Shown here piece after piece: positions 13,149 to 18,846 of a stretch of 18,846 bases of DNA. Source of the stretch: PWND01 sp964601515. GTDB taxonomy: Bacteria > Bacteroidota > Bacteroidia > Bacteroidales > UBA7960. Position 1 is the stretch's first letter; the number at the start of each line of letters is the position of its first letter. The notes beneath the pieces are model-generated. The model was not told the DNA's origin. It saw nothing but the letters and a program-made list of their open reading frames with translations, and did not search any database. The stretch is taken from assembly GCA_964601515.1 (NCBI GenBank), contig CAZRNU010000054.1:1-18846 (forward strand), read 5' to 3'. Position numbers and translations under genes: made by a program.

Positions 13149-14561
13149 ATGGAAAAACTTACAAAAATTGTAGCTACAATTTCTGACAAGCATTGCGAGC
13201 CCGAATTTCTAGAGGCGCTGGTAGAAGAAGGGGTTAATGTTATTAGAATCAACACGGCTCATCAAACTCCTGAGCAAAGCATTAAGGTAGTTCAAAACAT
13301 ACGAAGTGTAACTAATAAAGTTCCGGTTTTAATAGATACCAAAGGGCCTGAGATTAGAACTGTGGCCTCATCCAATGATGTTGTTGTTACTATTGGGGAA
13401 ACTATAAAACTATCAGGAGAAAAAGGTAAACAATCAGATCAATCTTGTATATATGTTGACTGTTCTGATATTGTTGACTTGCTTGACATCGGGAAATGTA
13501 TTATGATTGATGACGGGGAAATAGAATTGGTGGTGGCTGAAAAGTTTGATGATTACTTGGTATGCAAAGTGATGAATAGTGGCTTAATCAAACAAAGGAA
13601 AAGTGTTAATCTGCCGGGAACCGCCGTAAACCTTCCAAGTCTTACAGAAAAGGACCGTACATTTATACAGTTTGCGATAGATCACAACATTGCATATATA
13701 GCACATTCATTTGTAAGAAACAAAGAAGATGTGCTTGAAATCCAAAGAATTCTTGACAGGCAAAACAGCAGGGTTAAGATTATTGCAAAGATTGAAAATC
13801 AGCAGGGCATAGATAATATCGATGAAATTCTTGACAATGTTTATGGTATAATGATTGCCCGTGGCGACCTTGCGATAGAGGTTCCCGCTGAAAAAATTCC
13901 CGGAATTCAAAAAATGCTTATTGATAAATGCATCAGGCAGAAAAAGGTTGTAATTGTTGCCACACAGATGCTGCACAGCATGATAAACAATCCAAGACCT
14001 ACAAGGGCAGAAATTTCTGACATAGCAAATGCTGTTTTTTTTGGAACAGATGCAATAATGCTAAGCGGAGAAACTGCGATGGGCAAATATCCGGTTGAGG
14101 CTGTTAAGATTATGACTAAAACTGCCATAGAAGCGGAGAAAGTTAGGTCTATGGTTTTTGACGGAGAAATTCTTCCTCACGACAATAAAGTTTCTGTATT
14201 TTTATCGAATACCGCAGTGAGATCGATAGAAGAGCTAAATACAAAGGCGATAATTACTGATACAGACACCGGAAAAACAGCACGTTACCTCGCTGCATTT
14301 AGAGGCAAAACAACAATATATGCACAATGCTATGATGAGCGCGTGGTTAGGGAGTTGGGCATTGTTTATGGCGTTTATGCTGATTATATGGAGGTTGAAA
14401 CTTCAAAAAAACAATTTATCAAAACAACAATAAATAGGCTAATAGATAGAGGCGAAATAAACCCTGATAGTTTAATAGCAGTTTTGGCAGGTAACTTCGG
14501 CAAGAAAGCCGGGCCATCATTTGTTGAAATTAGCACTGCTTCAAATCTTTTAAGCTCATAG
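13149..14561 (+). CDS. pyk: Pyruvate kinase
   Basis: A 470-residue cytoplasmic pyruvate kinase (phosphoenolpyruvate + ADP to pyruvate + ATP), full length. Motifs in order: RINTAH (33-38), the shorter Bacteroidota-like form of the usual R-x-NFSHG; DTKGPEIRT (63-71); the active-site segment KIIAKIENQQG with K214 and E216; ARGDLAIEVP with D240 as metal ligand; ATQMLHSMI and PTRAEISDIANAV (about 271-296); and LSGETAMGKYP (305-315). The C-terminal domain (about 345-470) is present. The ATG at 13149 has a -7 box close upstream. mgtE follows after 55 bases with its own candidate promoter, so the gene may be transcribed alone. Confidence 0.97.
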   Translation: MEKLTKIVATISDKHCEPEFLEALVEEGVNVIRINTAHQTPEQSIKVVQNIRSVTNKVPVLIDTKGPEIRTVASSNDVVVTIGETIKLSGEKGKQSDQSCIYVDCSDIVDLLDIGKCIMIDDGEIELVVAEKFDDYLVCKVMNSGLIKQRKSVNLPGTAVNLPSLTEKDRTFIQFAIDHNIAYIAHSFVRNKEDVLEIQRILDRQNSRVKIIAKIENQQGIDNIDEILDNVYGIMIARGDLAIEVPAEKIPGIQKMLIDKCIRQKKVVIVATQMLHSMINNPRPTRAEISDIANAVFFGTDAIMLSGETAMGKYPVEAVKIMTKTAIEAEKVRSMVFDGEILPHDNKVSVFLSNTAVRSIEELNTKAIITDTDTGKTARYLAAFRGKTTIYAQCYDERVVRELGIVYGVYADYMEVETSKKQFIKTTINRLIDRGEINPDSLIAVLAGNFGKKAGPSFVEISTASNLLSS

Positions 14562-14577
14562 TTGTTGAGAAAAATAG

Positions 14578-14585
14578 TATTTTTG
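14578..14585 (+). promoter_or_regulatory. Candidate -7 promoter element for mgtE
   Basis: TATTTTTG is an exact -7 match, 31 bases before the mgtE ATG, in the 55-base gap after pyk. TTG triplets upstream are only 11-13 bases away, shorter than usual. Confidence 0.4.
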
Positions 14586-14616
14586 CTCGTTATTTAATTT
14601 CAAAAAGGCAAGCAGC

Positions 14617-15975
14617 ATGGCAATTGACATCAAAAAGCTAACACGGGATGATATCCGGACTGCTATTCAGGAGGGTCAAAATGACTTCTTAAAAGAGGTT
14701 ATTGAAGAACTATATCCGGCAGATATTGCCGAGATAATGGACGACCTTTCACTGGATGAAGCCAAGCATTTCTTTTCTTTACTTTCAAAGGAAGAGGCTG
14801 CCACCGTTTTGATGGAGTTGGAAGAGGATGTAAGGGAAGATTTTCTTGATGCTTTTTCAACTCAAGAAATTGCTCAACTTTTTGTTGACAATCTCGACTC
14901 TGATGATGCTGCCGACCTTATTAATGAGCTTCCCGATGAGAAAAGAGAAGAGATTCTTTCTCATATTGAAGATAGACAGCAAGCACAAGATATTGCAGAC
15001 CTTCTAATTTATCCCGACAACAGTGCCGGTGGTTTAATGGATAAGGAATTTATCAAGGTAAATGCAAACTGGCACGTGGTAACCTGTATTCGTGAAATGC
15101 GTAAGCAAGCAGAAGAAGTTGAGCATGTTTATACTGTATATGTTGTTGATGATGATGGAGTTTTAAAAGGGCTTCTCTCTTTAAAACAATTATTAATTGC
15201 TTCTCCAAGAGATAAAATTGCAACACTCTTTAATCCTGATGTTATTTCAGTAAAAGCACTGCAGTCCGGAGAAGAGGTTGCTTCTATCATGAATAAATAC
15301 GACCTTGTGGTATTACCTGTTGTGGATGAGATAGGAAGGCTTATTGGGCGAATTACAATTGATGATGTTGTAGATTTTATTAAAGAGGAAGCAGAGAAAG
15401 ATTACCAGCTTATGTCGGGTATTAGCCACGATATAGAATCAAAAGATAAAATCTGGGAATTGATGCAAGGAAGACTCTTCTGGCTGATAGTTGCTTTATT
15501 TGGAGGAATAATCGGGTCAAGAGTGATTTCAAACTATGAAGACCAAATAAGCATTTATCCCGAAATGGCATTCTTTATGCCATTAATTGCGGCAATGGGC
15601 GGAAATGTAGGAGTGCAGTCTTCAGCATTGATTGTTAAAGGTCTCGCAAATAACTCTCTTACTGCGGGTGGAATTATGCCAAAACTAGCCAAAGAATTAT
15701 CGGTTGGCTTGTTTAATGGGTTAGTTTGCTCAAGTCTGCTGCTCGGATATAGTCTGTTGTTTGCAAATTCATTCCCTTTAAGCATGACAGTGAGCGTTGC
15801 CCTTTTATCTGTGATTATTTTCGCGGCTATGTTTGGTACATTTGTGCCATTGGCGCTCAACAAGCTTAAAATTGACCCTGCTCTTGCAACAGGTCCATTC
15901 ATAACTACCTCAAATGATATTGTTGGTCTTTTTATCTATTTTATGATTGGAAGGCTGATGTATGGGGTGTTTTAA
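14617..15975 (+). CDS. mgtE: MgtE-family magnesium transporter
   Basis: A 452-residue inner-membrane Mg2+ channel/transporter, normal for the family. The acidic N domain of helical repeats (about 20-125) and two CBS domains (about 133-250) act as the cytoplasmic Mg2+ sensor in known members. The pore domain has five TM segments (about 285-452) and includes the signature MGGNVGVQSSALIVKG (327-342) and the conserved D420-P-A ... T-T-S-N-D434 pore segment. The start is the ATG at 14617, preceded by AAAAAGG. It follows pyk on the same strand with a 55-base gap holding a -7 box. No Mg2+ riboswitch is evident in that short leader. Confidence 0.96.
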   Translation: MAIDIKKLTRDDIRTAIQEGQNDFLKEVIEELYPADIAEIMDDLSLDEAKHFFSLLSKEEAATVLMELEEDVREDFLDAFSTQEIAQLFVDNLDSDDAADLINELPDEKREEILSHIEDRQQAQDIADLLIYPDNSAGGLMDKEFIKVNANWHVVTCIREMRKQAEEVEHVYTVYVVDDDGVLKGLLSLKQLLIASPRDKIATLFNPDVISVKALQSGEEVASIMNKYDLVVLPVVDEIGRLIGRITIDDVVDFIKEEAEKDYQLMSGISHDIESKDKIWELMQGRLFWLIVALFGGIIGSRVISNYEDQISIYPEMAFFMPLIAAMGGNVGVQSSALIVKGLANNSLTAGGIMPKLAKELSVGLFNGLVCSSLLLGYSLLFANSFPLSMTVSVALLSVIIFAAMFGTFVPLALNKLKIDPALATGPFITTSNDIVGLFIYFMIGRLMYGVF

Positions 15976-16003
15976 AATTTTTTATTTCATAAAAAAATAG
16001 TGT

Positions 16004-16011
16004 TATTTTTG
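16004..16011 (+). promoter_or_regulatory. Candidate -7 promoter element for gldE-gldD
   Basis: TATTTTTG is an exact -7 match, 27 bases before the TTG start of gldE. The region further upstream is a run of A/T without a clear TTG. Confidence 0.45.
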
Positions 16012-16038
16012 CAGCAATAACCAAGAACTAATTAAACA

Positions 16039-17370
16039 TTGGAAGATTCACCTGATTTATATTGTTTTATACTGACAAATGTTCTATCCGTATTTAGCCA
16101 ATTCTCTGCCAATAGTATTATTGCATTGGTAATTATTTTACTTCTTTTGTTTTTATCTGCAATGATTTCGGGCTCTGAAATTGCCTATTTCTCATTGGAT
16201 CATAATAATATTGATGAAATCAAAAAGAAACCCGGAAAAACCGGCGGGATGGTTTTACGATTGATAGAAAAACCCAAATGGCTTCTTTCAACTATTCTTA
16301 CTGCAAATACCGTTATAAACATTGCAATCATTATACTCTCGTCATACGTAATGGGCAGTTTATTCGATTTCAGCGAGCACCCTTTATTGGGATTCTTTAT
16401 ACAAGTAATTTTGGTAACATTTCTTATTCTTCTTTTCGCTGAAGTATTACCAAAGCTTTATGCCAAGCAACATGCAATGAGGTTTGCTGCTATTATGTCG
16501 TTGCCTTTACTGTTGCTTAAAACCTTTTTTTATCCTCTGAGTGCAATTCTTGTTTATTCTACTAACATTATAGACAGGCGCATTGCTAGAAAAAGACCTA
16601 ATATAAGCATGCATGAACTTAGCCATGCCTTAGACATAACATCGGGCCACGACCCTGAAGACAATAAGAAGTTTCTTAAAGGAATTGTACAGTTTGGAAA
16701 TATCTATGCCAGAGAAATAATGAAATCCCGCATGGATGTTGTTGCTGTCGATATTTCGACAGCATTCAAAGAGCTTAAGAAAATAATACTTGAATCAGGA
16801 TACAGCAGAATCCCTGTTTATAAAGACACTTTCGATAACATTGAAGGAATATTATACATTAAAGATCTTCTACCTTTTCTTGAAGAAGAAGACGATTTTC
16901 AATGGCAAAAACTTATTAGAAGCAGCTTTTATGTTCCGGAAAGCAAAAAGATTAATGACCTTTTAAAAGAATTTCAAGAAAAGAAAATTCACCTAGCAAT
17001 TGTTGTGGATGAATATGGTGGAACTTCCGGCATAATCACTCTTGAAGATATTATGGAAGAAATTGTGGGTGAGATAAAAGATGAGTTTGACGTTGAAGAA
17101 ACAATCTATTCTAAAATAAACGAAAATACATACATGTTTGAGGGCAGAACCTTACTTAAAGATTTTTGCAAAATTACAGATACCGATTATGTGCTTTTTG
17201 ATAGAATTAAAGGTGAAGCAGATAGTATTGCCGGACTTATTTTGGAAGTTAAGCAAGATATGCCATTTAAAGGTGAAAAAGTAAATTATGAATGTTTTGA
17301 GTTTGAGGTTGATGCTGTTGATAAAAAAAGAATTAAAAGGGTTAAGGTAACAATATTGAAAAAAAAGTAA
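16039..17370 (+). CDS. gldE: GldE, CNNM/CorC-type gliding-associated membrane protein
   Basis: A 443-residue membrane protein of the CNNM/CorC (HlyC/CorC) family, called GldE by its position directly before gldD. Domains: DUF21/CNNM transmembrane domain (about 25-190, with SAMISGSEIAYFS and FAEVLPKLYA); a paired CBS region (about 225-350, including ESGYSRIPVY and VDEYGGTSGIITLEDI); and a C-terminal CorC_HlyC domain (about 355-440). The start is TTG at 16039: an in-frame stop lies six bases upstream and no ATG occurs before the first TM helix. In Flavobacterium, GldE is linked to GldD and supports gliding/T9SS function; Mg2+ or other ion transport is suggested by the fold. It lies 11 bases before gldD and is probably co-transcribed. 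Confidence 0.92.
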   Translation: MEDSPDLYCFILTNVLSVFSQFSANSIIALVIILLLLFLSAMISGSEIAYFSLDHNNIDEIKKKPGKTGGMVLRLIEKPKWLLSTILTANTVINIAIIILSSYVMGSLFDFSEHPLLGFFIQVILVTFLILLFAEVLPKLYAKQHAMRFAAIMSLPLLLLKTFFYPLSAILVYSTNIIDRRIARKRPNISMHELSHALDITSGHDPEDNKKFLKGIVQFGNIYAREIMKSRMDVVAVDISTAFKELKKIILESGYSRIPVYKDTFDNIEGILYIKDLLPFLEEEDDFQWQKLIRSSFYVPESKKINDLLKEFQEKKIHLAIVVDEYGGTSGIITLEDIMEEIVGEIKDEFDVEETIYSKINENTYMFEGRTLLKDFCKITDTDYVLFDRIKGEADSIAGLILEVKQDMPFKGEKVNYECFEFEVDAVDKKRIKRVKVTILKKK

Positions 17371-17381
17371 AAACTCATTAA

Positions 17382-17960
17382 ATGATAAAAAAGGTTGTTT
17401 TATATGTTGTTTTTATCTGGATTGCTTATTCTTGTGGTGAGAGCTATTCCCCTAGACCAAGAGGATTTTTTAGGATAGATTTGCCTGAAAAAGAATACAG
17501 AAAATTCGACTCAATATTTCCATATAAATTTGAATACCCTGTTTATTCAATTATACAACCTGATTTATCGCCATCTTCAGAGCCATATTGGGCTGATATA
17601 AATTTCCCAAGGTTTAATGCAGCTGTTCATCTCAGCTATAAAAAGGTAAGAAGCCTTAAAGATCTTCAGTTGTATTTTGAAGATTCAAGGACTTTTGCCA
17701 ATAAACAAATTCCAAAGGCAACAGCAATAAGAGAGGGTGTGATTATTAACCCTGAAAAGAAAGTTTACGGGTTGTTTTATGAGATTCAGGGAACCGGAGC
17801 AGCATCAACTTATCAGTTTTATCTTACCGACAGTTTGAATCACTTCTTAAGAGGTGCATTATATTTTAATTTCCAGCCCAACAATGATTCCTTGGCTCCT
17901 GTAATTGACTTTTTAAAACAGGATATTGAACACCTGATAGAAACTCTAGATTGGAAGTAA
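17382..17960 (+). CDS. gldD: GldD gliding motility lipoprotein
   Basis: A 192-residue lipoprotein. A short signal peptide (MIKKVVLYVVFIWIAYSC) has the lipid-attachment Cys at 18; the lipobox IAYSC is loose but usable. The mature start GESYSPRPRGFFRIDLPEKEY is characteristic of GldD, as are YKFEYPVYS, YWADINFPRFNAAVHLSYK and YGLFYEIQGTGAASTYQFYLTDS. GldD is needed for gliding motility in Flavobacterium and is widely kept in Bacteroidota with T9SS, gliding or not; its precise role is unknown. It follows gldE by 11 bases and converges with the next gene, 3 bases between stops. Confidence 0.95.
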   Translation: MIKKVVLYVVFIWIAYSCGESYSPRPRGFFRIDLPEKEYRKFDSIFPYKFEYPVYSIIQPDLSPSSEPYWADINFPRFNAAVHLSYKKVRSLKDLQLYFEDSRTFANKQIPKATAIREGVIINPEKKVYGLFYEIQGTGAASTYQFYLTDSLNHFLRGALYFNFQPNNDSLAPVIDFLKQDIEHLIETLDWK

Positions 17961-17963
17961 ATT

Positions 17964-18846
17964 TTACTTTTTACCTTGAAAGGCCAGAGTTGCCGAGCAC
18001 AAAACAGAGGAAAGAACTATTGGAATTACTGCGGCATTGTATGCCTGAGGCAGCCAACTCCAGAATATCAGCATCACAACTCCCAATAAAAAGATAAACT
18101 TAAAGTATTTTTTACCCCAACTTTTTGAAGAAAAGAAAACAAGTATCGCATTTGTGGGCAATGCCCATAAAAAATTAAAGTTAGGGTTGAATGTAATGTG
18201 ATCTGTAAATAAAAACAATGGAAGCAATACTATTCCGGTAAATCCAATAACAAACAACCAAGTTTTTGCAACCGCTTTCCTTGTCTTGGGATATGCCACT
18301 CCGAAAAAGATCAATACAAAAACAGACCAAAAGAATAATAAAGGAGTAAAAACCCCCGGCTTTTTCTCTTTAAGAGTTTTAGGAACAATCTCTATTTCTT
18401 CTAAAACAAGATTTTCCCCATTTTCTTTTTTTGCATGGGCAAGTTGGTTTCTTTCCTTTAATATCAGTTTACTATATTCACTGTGAAAGTTCTTCATGCG
18501 AGTATAGGTAGGATACTTGTCTTTAAAAATTTTATTTATAATCATCGATAATTTATAAGAATCAATTAAAAAAGAATTACTAAGGGCTTTTAAAATAAAT
18601 CCATCTTCTAGCTCATCAGCTTTGTTACTATTACTTATAATCTGTTCTTTGACTTTTTCAAATGCATATCTATCAATTATATTGATTTCTTCTTGCGAGG
18701 ACATTGACAAATATTTTCTTATGCTTTCTTTCAACTTCTCATCAAATTCGCTAACAGTATCCATCAACATTCCTCTGACATTTAAAATATCCTCTGAACG
18801 TTTTACAGCTTTATTGATTAAGTTTCTTGCTTTTTCCGGGAAAAAC
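17964..18846 (-). CDS. Chimeric membrane protein with DUF4105-like C-terminus (partial)
   Basis: The frame stays open to the right edge, so the 5' end lies outside the window even though an internal ATG occurs at 18770. About 294 codons are visible. The N-terminal 160 or so residues are soluble and helical, charged, with a segment KNFHSEYSKLILKERNQLAH that recalls the helical tail of some response-regulator-like proteins (weak). The last 130 residues hold four or five TM helices. These include FTDHITFNPNFNFLWALPTN, which closely resembles the C-terminal membrane region of DUF4105/Lnb-type proteins. The Lnb catalytic domain that normally precedes this region is not visible. It converges on gldD. 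Function unknown. Confidence 0.6.
   Translation of the reverse strand, partial: FFPEKARNLINKAVKRSEDILNVRGMLMDTVSEFDEKLKESIRKYLSMSSQEEINIIDRYAFEKVKEQIISNSNKADELEDGFILKALSNSFLIDSYKLSMIINKIFKDKYPTYTRMKNFHSEYSKLILKERNQLAHAKKENGENLVLEEIEIVPKTLKEKKPGVFTPLLFFWSVFVLIFFGVAYPKTRKAVAKTWLFVIGFTGIVLLPLFLFTDHITFNPNFNFLWALPTNAILVFFSSKSWGKKYFKFIFLLGVVMLIFWSWLPQAYNAAVIPIVLSSVLCSATLAFQGKK

Noticed and set aside
13245..13265. Pyruvate kinase RINTAH in place of the usual R-x-NFSHG as a possible inactivating change
   Set aside because: All other catalytic residues (K214, E216, D240, DTKGPEIRT) are intact, and this shorter form is, to my knowledge, usual in Bacteroidota enzymes.
14562..14616. Possible Mg2+ riboswitch ahead of mgtE
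   Set aside because: The gap is only 55 bases, too short for known Mg2+ riboswitches, and shows just a small AAAAAT/ATTTTT repeat around a promoter box.

Overview
The window looks like chromosomal DNA of a Bacteroidota bacterium, probably an anaerobic or microaerophilic Bacteroidales/Marinilabiliales-type organism. The DNA is AT-rich. A secreted protein carries a type IX secretion (Por) C-terminal signal, gldE-gldD are adjacent, a FISUMP-domain protein is present, Shine-Dalgarno sites are weak, and several genes are preceded by the Bacteroidota -7 promoter element TAnnTTTG. A tungsten-type aldehyde:ferredoxin oxidoreductase points to fermentative metabolism.

Layout. (1) 10-411, minus: a small lipoprotein. 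(2) 626-3447, plus: a deoC-like aldolase with a four-cysteine tail, followed by an aldehyde:ferredoxin oxidoreductase and a strong terminator. (3) 3567-4130, plus: a secreted FISUMP protein. (4) 4139-11428, minus: a tightly packed six-gene operon, in transcription order receiver-domain protein, TPR/YaiO-type outer-membrane barrel, two-TM HEAT-like protein, processive GT2 glycosyltransferase, bacteriohemerythrin, T9SS-secreted glycoside hydrolase. This reads as a synthase-dependent exopolysaccharide production/export system. (5) 11429-11932: a gene-poor stretch with inverted repeats and a terminator. (6) 11929-12876, minus: a tRNA-Asn locus remodelled by two perfect tandem 393-bp units. Each unit holds a terminator, a GIY-YIG nuclease gene and a hybrid tRNA-Asn-like sequence. 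A 16-nt perfect palindrome replaces the 5' side of the anticodon arm in three tRNA-like copies; one intact tRNA-Asn(GUU) remains. (7) 13149-17960, plus: pyruvate kinase, MgtE magnesium transporter, gldE and gldD. (8) 17964 to the right edge, minus: a partial chimeric membrane protein.

How the genes fit together. deoC and AOR could couple deoxynucleoside breakdown (aldehyde release) to ferredoxin reduction. In the six-gene operon the GT2 would polymerise and push a glycan across the inner membrane, the YaiO barrel would export it, the T9SS hydrolase would trim it outside, and the HEAT, receiver and hemerythrin proteins would assemble or regulate the system. GldD/GldE belong to the gliding/T9SS background needed to secrete that hydrolase.

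The most unusual signals are the GIY-YIG/tRNA-Asn tandem cassette with its palindromes, and the exopolysaccharide operon with an embedded hemerythrin.
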